Notes under the pieces: generated by a model
What the model was told of the DNA's origin: nothing
Databases searched by the model: none
What the model saw: only the letters and a program-made list of their open reading frames with translations
Shown: piece by piece, positions 1 through 8,358 of the stretch
Numbering within the stretch: the first letter of the stretch is position 1
Layout: each line of letters starts with the position of its first letter
Translations under genes and position numbers: made by a program
Source: Amycolatopsis rubida
GTDB taxonomy: Bacteria > Actinomycetota > Actinomycetes > Mycobacteriales > Pseudonocardiaceae
Reading direction: 5' to 3'
DNA: 64,000 bases
NCBI RefSeq assembly: GCF_900115345.1
Contig: NZ_FOWC01000025.1
Location: forward strand, 1-64,000

Positions 1-109
1 TGCTGCCTGGCTGGTGCGGGCGAGGGTTCGGGTGCTGCCTGGCTGGTGCGGGCGAGGGTTCGGGTGCTGCCTGGCTGGTGCGGGCAAGAGTTCGGGTGCT
101 GCCTGGCTT
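1..109. repeat. 32-bp tandem repeat, three copies plus a partial fourth
   Basis: The word TGCTGCCTGGCTGGTGCGGG starts at 1, 33 and 65, and a shortened form starts at 97, so the period is exactly 32 bp. The copies differ by only a few bases. A period that is not a multiple of three argues against a coding repeat. The array continues beyond the left edge of the window, so its full length is unknown. There are no unique spacers, so it is not a CRISPR array. Confidence 0.85.
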
Positions 110-301
110 GGGCGGGGTAGTCGAGTCTCGCGCGGACTGGCTTCCGGCGGTTGGCGGGCTGGACAGGTGCGGAGCCGGGGATCCGGGTGCTGCCTGGCTT
201 CGGCGGCGTTGGCCGGGGCAGCCGAGTCTTGCGCGCGGGCTCGCTCCGGCGGCCGGCGGCACTCGGCGGGCTGGACGGGTGCGGAGCTGGGCTGGGAATC
301 C
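93..301. repeat. Diverged higher-order repeat following the 32-bp array
   Basis: Two longer blocks (about 93-184 and 185-301) each begin with GGGTGCTGCCTGGCTT. Each then carries a version of CGAGTCTCGCGCG and ends with GGCGGGCTGGACGGGTGCGG and a GGATCC or GGAATCC tail. The blocks have diverged by substitutions and small insertions. They look like older duplications of a larger unit that contains the 32-bp repeat. No open frame with actinomycete-like amino-acid composition is evident. Confidence 0.6.
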
Positions 302-892
302 GAGTGCTGTTCGGTCCGGAGTCCGGGACCTGCCGGTGCTTCGCGCGACCTGCGCGGCAGGTGCCGTTCGGCTTGAGACCCGGTGTCCGGTGACGCTGGC
401 ATCTGGGCGACGTGCGAGGTGTTGCCGGGTCCGGAGTCCGGTGCCTGGCGGCTCCGGGTGCTGGGAGGTCGTGCTCCGGGCAGCGGGTGCCACCGGGGAC
501 ACAAGCTGGCCGGAAGCGCGGCACCGCGCCGAACCGTTCAGGGCGAGACCCAGACAGCTGTGCCGCGACGACCCTCCCAAGCAGTGCGATCCGCCGCGAA
601 AACGCCGTCCAGCAAAGAAACCCGGTGAACCCCCGACTCGAAACCGCGTCCCCTCGGGAAGATCCGCCCACCGAAAAATCACCCGTCCGGTTTCACGCAT
701 CTGCGCCTCGAAAAGAACAGCAAAACCGCATCTGCGGAACCGCCACAGCGACGTGCGACATCAGGACTTGTCCGCGCGCGAAAGGCGTAGCACGCTCGGC
801 TGTGAGGCCGATCACGATCGCGCCTTGGCCGTTCCCGAACCGGCCCGCTGCCTCCGCCGGGGCTGGCGGGCATTTGCACTTGGAGGCCTTTG
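302..892. other. Gene-free leader region before the Cox operon
   Basis: No frame here has the composition of a real protein; the open frames present are Arg-, Gly- and Ser-rich, as expected from random GC-rich DNA. The only functional element I can support is the ribosome-binding site GGAGG at 882-886, just before the coxS-like gene. The promoter must lie within this stretch but I cannot place it. Confidence 0.6.
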
Positions 893-1417
893 ATGCGCAT
901 CACCGTCACTGTCGACGGCACGAAATACACCGATGACGTCGAGCCGCGCACCCTGCTCGTCCACTACTTACGGGAACGCGTCGGGAAGGTGGGCACCGTC
1001 GTCGGGTGCGACACCAGCAACTGCGGCGCGTGCACCGTCCATCTCGACGGGCACAGCGTGAAATCCTGTTCCGTTCTCGCTGTGCAGGCCGACGGATGCG
1101 AGGTCACCACTGTCGAGGGGTTGGCCCGCGACGGCCAGTTGCACCCGGTCCAGCAGGCTTTCCACGACAATCACGCGCTGCAGTGCGGTTTCTGCACGCC
1201 GGGCATGATCATGCAGTCCATCGACCTGCTGGCGGACAACCCGGACCCGGACGAGCAGGCTGTCCGCGAGGGGCTCGAAGGCAATCTTTGCCGCTGCACT
1301 GGCTACCAGAACATCGTGAAGGCGGTTCGCGACGCCGCGAAGCACATGAGTCCTGGTGCGGGGCCGGAAGCCGAGAAGATCGAGCAAGCCGATCACGTCG
1401 GCGTGGGCGGTGAATGA
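893..1417 (+). CDS. Iron-sulfur subunit of a molybdenum hydroxylase (CoxS/XdhC-like)
   Basis: This is the small electron-transfer subunit of a xanthine-oxidase-family molybdenum enzyme, 174 residues, the usual length. The plant-ferredoxin-type cluster is bound by C39, C44, C47 and C59. The second [2Fe-2S] cluster is bound by C98, C101, C133 and C135 (motifs CGFC and CRC). It passes electrons from the molybdenum site in the next gene product to the FAD subunit. I chose ATG 893 because GGAGG sits 6 bases upstream; a TTG at 890 would be too close to it. The stop overlaps the next start by 4 bases, so the subunits are translationally coupled. The substrate cannot be read from this subunit. Confidence 0.93.
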   Translation: MRITVTVDGTKYTDDVEPRTLLVHYLRERVGKVGTVVGCDTSNCGACTVHLDGHSVKSCSVLAVQADGCEVTTVEGLARDGQLHPVQQAFHDNHALQCGFCTPGMIMQSIDLLADNPDPDEQAVREGLEGNLCRCTGYQNIVKAVRDAAKHMSPGAGPEAEKIEQADHVGVGGE

Positions 1418-3855
1418 TGACTGCCACGATCGAGCCTGAAGTAGGAAAGTCCCGGCGCCGCAAGGAAGACGAGCGGCTGATCACCGGGCGTACCAGGTGG
1501 ACGGACAACATCGCGTTGCCGGGGATGCTGCATCTCGCGGTGCTGCGGAGTCCGTTGGCGCACGCGAAGATCGTTTCGATCGACACGTCCGCGGCGAAGG
1601 AGGCCGCGGGGGTCGTCGCCGTTTACACCGCGGCCGACCTCGATCCCGAGGGCGCGATCGGCATGCCGTGCGCGTGGCCGATCACGCCGGACATGGCTGC
1701 GCCGCGACGTCCGGTGCTGGCGTCGGATCGGGTGAATTTCGCCGGCGAGGGCGTGGCGGTGGTGGTCGCGCGGTCGGCCAGTGAAGCGCATGACGCGCTC
1801 GAGACGATCGAGGTCGAGTACGAAGACCTGCCGCCGGTGCTCGACCTGGAAGCGGCGCTCGCCGAAGACGCGCCGCTCGTGCACGAGGAATTGGGCAGCA
1901 ACAAGAACGCCCTCTGGGTGTTCGATTCGGCCGAGGCCGGAACCGGCGGCAACGTCGAGGAAGCACTGTCCTCTTCGGAGATCGTGCTGAAACGGCGGTT
2001 CCGCCAGCAGCGGCTGGTGCCCGCGTTCATGGAACCGCGCGCGTGTGTGGTCGACCCGACCGGCGCGCAGCTGACCATGTGGTCGGCCACCCAGGTGCCG
2101 CACATCCTGCGCGTGATGTCCGCGCTGACGCTCGGCATCCCCGAGCACAAGCTGCGCGTGATCGCGCCGGACGTCGGCGGCGGGTTCGGCGGCAAGATCG
2201 GCGTGCTGCCCGAGGAAATGATGGCCGTGCTGGTCGCGAACAAGCTCGGCAAACCGGTGAAGTGGAACGAATCCCGGTCCGAGACGATGCTCGCCGCGCA
2301 CCACGGCCGCGACCAGATCCAGGACATCACGATCTCGGCGAAGGCCGACGGCACGGTCACCGGGCTCAAGGTCGAACTGCTCGCCAACCTCGGCGCGTAC
2401 AACGGCCTCGTCGGGCCGGGCGTGCCGATCCTCGGCGCGTTCATGTTCAACGCGATCTACAAGATCCCGGCCTACCACTTCGCCTGCACCAACGTGTTCA
2501 CCACGACCACGCTCACCGACGCCTACCGCGGCGCCGGCCGTCCGGAAGCGACGTTCGCGATCGAGCGGATCATGGACGAGCTGGCCGACGAGCTGGGCAT
2601 GGACCCGGTGGAGCTGCGCGAAAAGAACTGGATCAGGCACGAGGAATTCCCGTTCACCACGGTCTGCGGGCTCACCTACGACTCCGGCAACTACGAAGCC
2701 GCGACCGAGAAGGCGAAGGAACTCTTCGGCTACGACGCGCTGCGCCGCGAGCAGCAGCAGCGCCGCGAGGCAAACGATCCGGTGCAACTCGGCATCGGGA
2801 TTTCGACGTTCACCGAGATGTGCGGGCTCGCGCCGTCGCGGGTGCTGGGTTCGCTCGATTACGGCGCCGGCGGCTGGGAATACGCGTCGCTGCGGATGTT
2901 GCCGACCGGCAAGGTCGAGGTGACCACGGGTGCGTCGGCGCACGGCCAGGGGCACGAGACGGCGTGGAGCCAGATCGTGGCCGACCAGCTGGGAGTGTCC
3001 TTCGAGGACGTCGAGGTGCTGCACGGCGACACGCAGTCCTCGCACAAGGGTCTCGACACTTACGGTTCGCGTTCGCTGGTCGTCGGCGGCATCGCGATCG
3101 TCAAGGCGGCGGAGAAGGTGGTCGCGAAGGCGAAGCCGATCGCCGCGCATCTGCTGGAGTGTTCGGAGGACGACCTGGAGTTCTCCGGCGGCAAGTTCAC
3201 CGTGAAGGGCACGGATTCGTCGACGACGATCCAGGACATCGCGCTCGCCGTGTTCGCCGCGCACAACCTGCCGGACGGCGTCGAACCGTCGCTCGATTCC
3301 GACGCCGCCTTCGACCCGGAGAACTTCTCCTTCCCGCACGGCACCCACCTGTGCGCGGCCGAAGTGGACACTGAAACGGGCCAGGTGAAACTGCGCTCGT
3401 ACGTCTGCGTGGACGACGTCGGCAAGGTGGTCAACCCGCTGATCGTGGAGGGCCAGGTGCACGGCGGGCTCGCCCAAGGCATCGCGCAGGCGTTGTTCGA
3501 GGAAGCCGTGCACGACGAGAGCGGCACACTCACCACCGGCACGTTCGCCGACTATCTGCTGCCCTCGGCGGCTGATCTGCCGTCGTTCACCACGGCCCGT
3601 ACGGAAACGCCGTCGACCACGAACCCGTTGGGAGCCAAGGGAGTCGGCGAAGCGGGCACGATCGCTTCGACGCCTGCCGTGGTCAACGCGGTGGTCGACG
3701 CGGTGCGCCAGTTCGGGGTGAACGACATCGAAATGCCGCTCACGCCGATGCGCGTGTGGAACGCGGTGCGGGGCGGTGCCGTGAATGCCGGCGGACCCGG
3801 CGGCGAGGCCGGCGGCGGTCTCGGTTCGATCGACGCTTCCGGAGGTGCCCAGTGA
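1414..3855 (+). CDS. Molybdopterin-binding large subunit, form-II CoxL / aldehyde-xanthine oxidase family
   Basis: This is the catalytic subunit, 813 residues, normal for the family. Two substrate-site hallmarks are visible: the cofactor loop GGGFGGK near residue 255 and the catalytic glutamate E746 in GVGEAG. The active-site segment reads AYRGAGR (370-376). By family knowledge, true form-I carbon monoxide dehydrogenases carry AYxCSFR there. This is therefore a form-II enzyme, whose substrate may be CO at low efficiency or an aldehyde or N-heterocycle. The gene order small-large-FAD also matches form II. ATG 1414 overlaps the previous stop, and its own stop overlaps the FAD-subunit start. Confidence 0.9.
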   Translation: MMTATIEPEVGKSRRRKEDERLITGRTRWTDNIALPGMLHLAVLRSPLAHAKIVSIDTSAAKEAAGVVAVYTAADLDPEGAIGMPCAWPITPDMAAPRRPVLASDRVNFAGEGVAVVVARSASEAHDALETIEVEYEDLPPVLDLEAALAEDAPLVHEELGSNKNALWVFDSAEAGTGGNVEEALSSSEIVLKRRFRQQRLVPAFMEPRACVVDPTGAQLTMWSATQVPHILRVMSALTLGIPEHKLRVIAPDVGGGFGGKIGVLPEEMMAVLVANKLGKPVKWNESRSETMLAAHHGRDQIQDITISAKADGTVTGLKVELLANLGAYNGLVGPGVPILGAFMFNAIYKIPAYHFACTNVFTTTTLTDAYRGAGRPEATFAIERIMDELADELGMDPVELREKNWIRHEEFPFTTVCGLTYDSGNYEAATEKAKELFGYDALRREQQQRREANDPVQLGIGISTFTEMCGLAPSRVLGSLDYGAGGWEYASLRMLPTGKVEVTTGASAHGQGHETAWSQIVADQLGVSFEDVEVLHGDTQSSHKGLDTYGSRSLVVGGIAIVKAAEKVVAKAKPIAAHLLECSEDDLEFSGGKFTVKGTDSSTTIQDIALAVFAAHNLPDGVEPSLDSDAAFDPENFSFPHGTHLCAAEVDTETGQVKLRSYVCVDDVGKVVNPLIVEGQVHGGLAQGIAQALFEEAVHDESGTLTTGTFADYLLPSAADLPSFTTARTETPSTTNPLGAKGVGEAGTIASTPAVVNAVVDAVRQFGVNDIEMPLTPMRVWNAVRGGAVNAGGPGGEAGGGLGSIDASGGAQ

Positions 3856-4706
3856 TCCCGGCTCCGTTCGACTACGTCGCTCCGTCCACGGTGGACGAAG
3901 CCGTGCAGGCGCTCGCCGCGGCGGGCGAGGACGCCAAGGTGCTGGCGGGCGGGCAGAGCCTGCTGCCGGTGCTGCGGATGCGCCTCGCCGCGCCGACCAC
4001 GCTGGTCGACCTCGGGAAAATCGCCGAAATGCGCGGAGTGCGCGAGGACGGCGACGCGCTCGTGGTCGGTGCGATGACGACGCATTACGAGGTCCAGCGC
4101 GACCCGTTGATCGCCGAGCACGCCGCACTGGTGAAGGAGGCGACCGACACGGTGGCGGACCCGCAGGTGCGGCACCGCGGCACGTTCGGCGGCGCGATCG
4201 CGCACGCGGATCCGGCCGGTGACCTGCTGGCTCCGGTGCTCGCGCTCGACGGCGAGCTGGTGCTGGCCGGACCGAACGGGCGGCGCACGGTGTCCGCGGC
4301 GGAGTTCTTCCAGGACTACTTCACCACCGCGCTCGCCCCGGACGAACTGCTCGTCGAGGTGCGGCTGCCCCAGCACACCGGCTGGCGGGCGCACTACGAG
4401 AAATTCAACCGGGTCGCCCAAGCCTGGTCGATGTGCGCGGTGGCGGCCACCGTGCGCACCGAGGGCGGTGTGATCGAGGAAGCCCGGGTGGCGCTCACGA
4501 ACATGGGCGCGACACCCGTCCGGGCGACCGGCGTGGAGCAGGCGTTGCTCGGCGCGCAGGCCAACGCGGAGACCATCCGGGCGGCCGCCGCGCACGCGGC
4601 CGAGGGCACCAGCCCGGTCGCGGACGGGAATTCCGACGTCGAATACCGCCAGCATCTCGCGCGGGTGCTGACCGGGCGTGCCGTCGCGGCGGCGGTGGGC
4701 GCCTGA
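3852..4706 (+). CDS. FAD-binding medium subunit (CoxM-like)
   Basis: This 284-residue protein is the flavin subunit that takes electrons from the iron-sulfur subunit and passes them to quinone or another acceptor. The N-terminal FAD segment shows AGGQSLLPVLRMR near residues 34-46. A second flavin motif, RHRGTFGGAIAHADPAGD, lies around 107-124, followed by the CO-dehydrogenase flavoprotein C-terminal domain. The start is GTG 3852, which forms a GTGA overlap with the large-subunit stop and has GGAGG 6 bases upstream. The open frame extends upstream to 3756, but that part lies inside the large-subunit gene. Confidence 0.92.
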   Translation: MIPAPFDYVAPSTVDEAVQALAAAGEDAKVLAGGQSLLPVLRMRLAAPTTLVDLGKIAEMRGVREDGDALVVGAMTTHYEVQRDPLIAEHAALVKEATDTVADPQVRHRGTFGGAIAHADPAGDLLAPVLALDGELVLAGPNGRRTVSAAEFFQDYFTTALAPDELLVEVRLPQHTGWRAHYEKFNRVAQAWSMCAVAATVRTEGGVIEEARVALTNMGATPVRATGVEQALLGAQANAETIRAAAAHAAEGTSPVADGNSDVEYRQHLARVLTGRAVAAAVGA

Positions 4707-4714
4707 GCCGACCG

Positions 4715-4767
4715 GCGGTGAAGGACTCCTTGGGGGAATCAGATTCCCCCAAGGAGTCCTTCACCGC
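4715..4767. repeat. Long perfect palindrome, GAATCAGATTC family
   Basis: Two 26-base arms pair perfectly around one central A (4741). The core is GAATCAGATTC and the outer module is GGTGAAGGACTCC and its complement. It lies 8 bases after the coxM-like stop and before the coxG-like gene on the same strand, so RNA would fold into a very strong hairpin inside the operon. No T-run follows. The other copies in this window are at 8112, 21679, 31791 and 60574. Confidence 0.9.
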
Positions 4768-4840
4768 AACGCTCCCCGGGAGACGGCCGTAAGGTGGACG
4801 GCAACGGCTCGAAGCAGTGTGCAGGAGAGGAGGTCGGCCC

Positions 4841-5584
4841 GTGCGGCTCGACCACGAATTCACCGTCCCCGCCCCGATCGGGGAGGTCTGGCAGGCCGTC
4901 ATCGACCCGGAGCGGGTCGCCCCGTGCATGCCGGGTGCCTCGCTCACCAAGGTGGAGGGGGACGCCTTCGCGGGCACGGTGAAGGTCAAGCTGGGGCCGA
5001 TTTCGCTGCTGTACAAGGGAACTGGCGAGTTTCTGGAGAAGGACGAGGCGGCGCGCAAGGTCGTCATCAAGGCGTCCGGCAAGGACTCGCGCGGCGGCGG
5101 CACGGCGGCCGCGACGGTCACCCTCACGCTCACCGAGCGCGACGGCGGCACGCACGGCGCGGTGGCCACCGACCTGGCGATCACCGGGCGTCCGGCGCAG
5201 TTCGGACGCGGCCTGATCTCCGAGGTGGGCGGCAAGATCCTCGACACCTTCGCGGGGAACCTCGCGGCGTCGCTGGAGGCCCCCGTCACAGAGGTTCCGG
5301 CGGCGAAGACGGAAGAGAAGGTCGCTGAGGCGCCCGCGGCCAAGGGGAAGCACGCCGCCGCGGACAAAACGGTCGCTGCCGAAAAGCCCGCGGCCGAGGC
5401 GGTCGCCGACGAGAAGCCGCACCTGCGGAGCGTTCCGGCGGGCGGTTCGACCGGCGAGACCGAGGCGATCGACCTGCTCGACTACGCGGGTCAGTCCGTC
5501 GCGAAGCGGCTGGCTCCGGTGGCCGCGGGCGCGGTCGTGCTGCTGATCGTGCTGGCCGTCGTGCGGAAGCTGCGCCGTCGCTGA
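4841..5584 (+). CDS. CoxG-like SRPBCC protein with C-terminal membrane anchor
   Basis: This 247-residue protein has three parts. Residues 1-150 form an SRPBCC/CoxG ligand-binding domain (start MRLDHEFTVPAP, then CMPGASL). Residues about 150-215 are a charged Ala/Lys/Glu linker. Residues about 222-242 form one hydrophobic helix that ends in basic residues. CoxG proteins are known to tether CO-dehydrogenase-type enzymes to the membrane and to serve quinone delivery, which fits its place behind the three enzyme subunits. GTG 4841 has GGAGAGGAGG 8 bases upstream. The long palindrome between it and coxM may lower its expression relative to the enzyme. No CoxD/E/F maturation genes follow. Confidence 0.85.
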   Translation: MRLDHEFTVPAPIGEVWQAVIDPERVAPCMPGASLTKVEGDAFAGTVKVKLGPISLLYKGTGEFLEKDEAARKVVIKASGKDSRGGGTAAATVTLTLTERDGGTHGAVATDLAITGRPAQFGRGLISEVGGKILDTFAGNLAASLEAPVTEVPAAKTEEKVAEAPAAKGKHAAADKTVAAEKPAAEAVADEKPHLRSVPAGGSTGETEAIDLLDYAGQSVAKRLAPVAAGAVVLLIVLAVVRKLRRR

Positions 5585-5717
5585 CCGGTGCCGGGATTGC
5601 CCGCATGCGCTACCCAGAGCGTGCCCAGTGGGCAGATCGCAGGTGAGTTTTCGCTCGGTCCGGCTAGCCGCGGAGCGGACCCGCTACCCTGGGCAACTTC
5701 CGTAGGCCGAATACCGC

Positions 5718-7019
5718 GTGGGGGCGCCCGTGACGCAGGCACCTGTCCCCATCGGGGTGCGCGGCGCGGTGACGGCCTGGCGCGGCTGGCCGCCGCGCTG
5801 GGCGATGTGGGCGGTCGCGCGGCGGCGGTGGATCGGCTACGCGATGGCGTGCGAGGCCGTCGCCGGGGCGCTGATGGTGACGGGTCTGGCGACCGGGTTC
5901 GGCGGGCCGGTGCAGTTCAGTTCGTTCGGCGTGCTCGTCGGGCTCGGCATCGCGCAGGCCGAAATGTCGCGCCGGATCGAGCGGCTGCGGCGGTGGATGA
6001 GCGGCCAGACGCACATCAACGTCACGTCCGTCTGGTACCTCGCCGGTGCCTTCCTGCTTCCGCCGGCGTGGGTCGCGCTGCTGGCATTGGTGTTGTATCT
6101 GCATTTGTGGCTGCGAGTGTGGCGACACGTGCGTACGCGGCCCGCGCACCGCTTCGCGGCGAGTACCGCGTGGGCGATGCTGTCGTGCTTCGCGGCGTCT
6201 GCGGTGTTGACCATCGGCGGTCTGGATCAAGCGCGGCTCGACACTGCGTACGGCGTCCTCGCGCTCGTACTGGCGGCAGCCGTCTTTGAGCTGGTGAACG
6301 TCGTGCTCGTAGCGGCGGGCATCTACCTGTACACGAACAGCCGCTCGCCCGCGGACCTCATCGGCACCTGGGAGGACAACGCCTTCGAGCTGGCGACGTT
6401 GTGTCTCGGCGGGCTAGCTGCGCTGGCGTTCGTCCATCAGCCGGTGCTGGTGGTGTTCGTGCTGCCGCCGTTGCTGTTGCTGCACCGCTATCTCCTGCTG
6501 AAGCAGCAGTTGCAGGTGGCGGTCGTGACCGATGAAAAGACCGGGCTGCTCAACACCGCGGGCTGGCACGAGCTGGCGACCCGCGAATTCACCCGGGCCC
6601 GGCGGCGCGGGACCGGCAGCGGGTTCGCCGTGCTGATGATCGATCTCGACCACTTCAAGCGCATCAACGACACGTACGGGCATCTCACCGGCGACGAGGT
6701 GCTGGCGGCGGTGGCGGTGGCGATCGAGGCTTCGGTGCGGCAAAGCGACACCGTCGGCCGGTTCGGCGGTGAGGAATTCGTGGTCCTGCTGCCCGCGACC
6801 GGCGACACGGACGTGCTCGGGATCGCCGAACGGGTGCGGGTCGCGGTGGGGGAGCTGACCGTCGCGGTGGGAGGTCCGCTGCGGATCAGCGGACTGTCGG
6901 TGTCCGTCGGGGTCGCGTGCTATCCGCAGGCGGGCAACACGCTCGACGAGGTGCTGCGGTCAGCCGACGCCGCGCTGTACCGGGCGAAAGACGGCGGGCG
7001 GAACCGGGTGGCGGTCTGA
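5718..7019 (+). CDS. Membrane diguanylate cyclase (GGDEF domain)
   Basis: This 433-residue protein has an N-terminal half (about 35-260) with several hydrophobic helices and a C-terminal GGDEF domain (about 268-433). The signature is GGEEF at 350-354, a form compatible with making cyclic di-GMP from two GTP. The product-inhibition site RxxD is present as RQSD at 341-344, so the enzyme is probably active and feedback-controlled. The membrane part is not a sensor type I can name. The start may be GTG 5718 or GTG 5730; neither has a strong ribosome-binding site. No phosphodiesterase gene is nearby. Confidence 0.88.
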   Translation: MGAPVTQAPVPIGVRGAVTAWRGWPPRWAMWAVARRRWIGYAMACEAVAGALMVTGLATGFGGPVQFSSFGVLVGLGIAQAEMSRRIERLRRWMSGQTHINVTSVWYLAGAFLLPPAWVALLALVLYLHLWLRVWRHVRTRPAHRFAASTAWAMLSCFAASAVLTIGGLDQARLDTAYGVLALVLAAAVFELVNVVLVAAGIYLYTNSRSPADLIGTWEDNAFELATLCLGGLAALAFVHQPVLVVFVLPPLLLLHRYLLLKQQLQVAVVTDEKTGLLNTAGWHELATREFTRARRRGTGSGFAVLMIDLDHFKRINDTYGHLTGDEVLAAVAVAIEASVRQSDTVGRFGGEEFVVLLPATGDTDVLGIAERVRVAVGELTVAVGGPLRISGLSVSVGVACYPQAGNTLDEVLRSADAALYRAKDGGRNRVAV

Positions 7020-7057
7020 GCCGGAAATACCAGGCGCGGGCAATTGTTGAACGTTGT

Positions 7058-8113
7058 ATGAGCACTGCGGATCACGAGACCGACGTCGTGGTGATCGGGG
7101 CCGGGCAGGCCGGACTGTCGGCGGCGTATCACCTGCGCCGGGCCGGGTTCGCCAACGAACGCGGGTTCGTCGTGCTCGACCACGGCAAACGCGCGGGCGG
7201 GGCGTGGCAGTACCGGTGGCCGTCGCTGGTGGTCGGCAAGGTGCACGGGATCCACGACCTGCCGGGGATGGCGTTCGGGACCCCGGATCCGGCGCGTCCG
7301 GCGAGCGAGGCCGTGTCGGAGTACTTCGGGCGCTTCGAGAAGACGTATGACCTGCCGGTGCACCGTCCGGTCGACGTGACCGCGGTGCGGCGCGCGGGGG
7401 AGCGGCTGGTGGTCGAATCGCCCGCGGAGACGTGGGCGGCGCGCGCGGTGATCAGCGCGACCGGGACGTGGGATCGGCCGTTCTGGCCGCGTTACCCCGG
7501 CAGCTTCGCCGGACGGCAGCTGCACACGGCGGATTACCGCGGTGCCGAGGAATTTCGCGGCCGGCGCGTGGTTGTCGTCGGCGGCGGGACGTCGGCGGTG
7601 CAATCGCTGATGGAGATCGGTCCGGTCGCCCGTTCGACGGTGTGGGTGACGCGGCGTCCGCCGGTGTGGCGGGAGGAAGAGTTCAGCGAGGACTGGGGAC
7701 GCATGGCGGTCGCGAAGGTCGACGAGCGGGTGCGGGCCGGGCTGCCGCCGGAGAGTGTCGTGAGCGTGACGGACCTGCCGGTGACGCCGCAGGTGCTCGC
7801 GGGCCGGGAGGCGGGATATCTCGACCGGCGGCCGATGTTCTCGCGCTTGGTCGCCGACGGGGTCGTCTGGGAGGACGGCGGCTTCGAGCCCGCGGACATG
7901 ATCCTGTGGGCGACCGGGTTCCGCGCCTCGGTCGATCACCTGGCACCGCTGCGTCTGCGGACGCCCGGCGGCGGGATCCGGATGGACGGGACTCGCGTGG
8001 TCGCGCAGCCGCGGCTGCATCTGGTCGGGTACGGGCCTTCGGCCAGTACGGTGGGGGCGAACCGGGCCGGGCGCGCCGCGGTGCGGGAAGTGCGGCGGCT
8101 GCTGGAGCGCTGA
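7058..8113 (+). CDS. Flavin-containing monooxygenase-like / NAD(P)-binding oxidoreductase
   Basis: This 351-residue flavoprotein has an FAD-binding Rossmann motif at the N-terminus (VVVIGAGQAGLSAAYHL, residues about 11-27). A second nucleotide-binding motif, VVVGGGTSAVQ, near residue 170 would bind NAD(P)H. The ATG-type ending motif LILWATGFRASV is near 280. It belongs to the FAD-dependent monooxygenase / thioredoxin-reductase-like group (YhaN/CzcO style). The substrate is unknown. It follows the diguanylate cyclase by 38 bases on the same strand. Its stop codon is the first part of a palindromic repeat. Confidence 0.85.
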   Translation: MSTADHETDVVVIGAGQAGLSAAYHLRRAGFANERGFVVLDHGKRAGGAWQYRWPSLVVGKVHGIHDLPGMAFGTPDPARPASEAVSEYFGRFEKTYDLPVHRPVDVTAVRRAGERLVVESPAETWAARAVISATGTWDRPFWPRYPGSFAGRQLHTADYRGAEEFRGRRVVVVGGGTSAVQSLMEIGPVARSTVWVTRRPPVWREEEFSEDWGRMAVAKVDERVRAGLPPESVVSVTDLPVTPQVLAGREAGYLDRRPMFSRLVADGVVWEDGGFEPADMILWATGFRASVDHLAPLRLRTPGGGIRMDGTRVVAQPRLHLVGYGPSASTVGANRAGRAAVREVRRLLER

Positions 8114-8162
8114 AGGTCCGTGAGGGCCACCTTCACGGAATCTGATCCCCTCACGGACCTTC
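8112..8162. repeat. Rearranged member of the GAATC palindrome family
   Basis: Perfect 15-base arms, GAAGGTCCGTGAGGG and its complement, enclose a 21-base loop. The loop contains GGAATCTGATCCCC, a broken version of the GAATCAGATTC core, and GGGCCACC, a module also found in the copy at 60574. The left arm starts inside the stop codon of the monooxygenase gene, so it can act as a transcription stop for that gene. Confidence 0.75.
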
Positions 8163-8274
8163 CGGAGGGCGAAGCGGGCGTTCCGGTGACCGGGGCGGCG
8201 AGCCGAGGGCTAGATCGTTTCACGGGCGTTCCGGGCTTGCCGGGAGAAACCGGGCCCGCTACTCTGCCGTTTTA

Positions 8275-8293
8275 GTTAGGAAACTTTCTTAAC
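8275..8293. promoter_or_regulatory. 19-bp operator-like palindrome before the phosphoesterase gene
   Basis: GTTAGGAAA-C-TTTCTTAAC matches its own complement at 8 of 9 arm positions. It lies 65 bases before the GTG start, and a TACTCT -10-like word lies just upstream at 8260-8265. Palindromes of this GTTAGGAAA type are seen before secreted hydrolase genes in actinomycetes and are thought to be regulator targets; the binding protein here is inferred, not known. Confidence 0.55.
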
Positions 8294-8358
8294 GCAACGA
8301 GACGCCGCAGAACCGTAACGCCGCCGCCCTGTTCCCGTCCGGCCCGAAGGAGTGCGAC

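Noticed and set aside
1..109. CRISPR array
   Set aside because: Repeats are contiguous with no unique spacers, and no cas genes are present.
890..892. TTG start for the iron-sulfur subunit
   Set aside because: It lies only 3 bases after the GGAGG ribosome-binding site; ATG 893 has better spacing.
78..893. Open frames of up to 271 codons in the leader region
   Set aside because: They cross tandem repeats with a period not divisible by three and consist mostly of Arg, Ala and Gly with no motif or ribosome-binding site.
1393..4128. Open frame of 911 codons antisense to the Cox large subunit
   Set aside because: It is Arg/His/Asp-rich and without motifs; the sense gene is certain.
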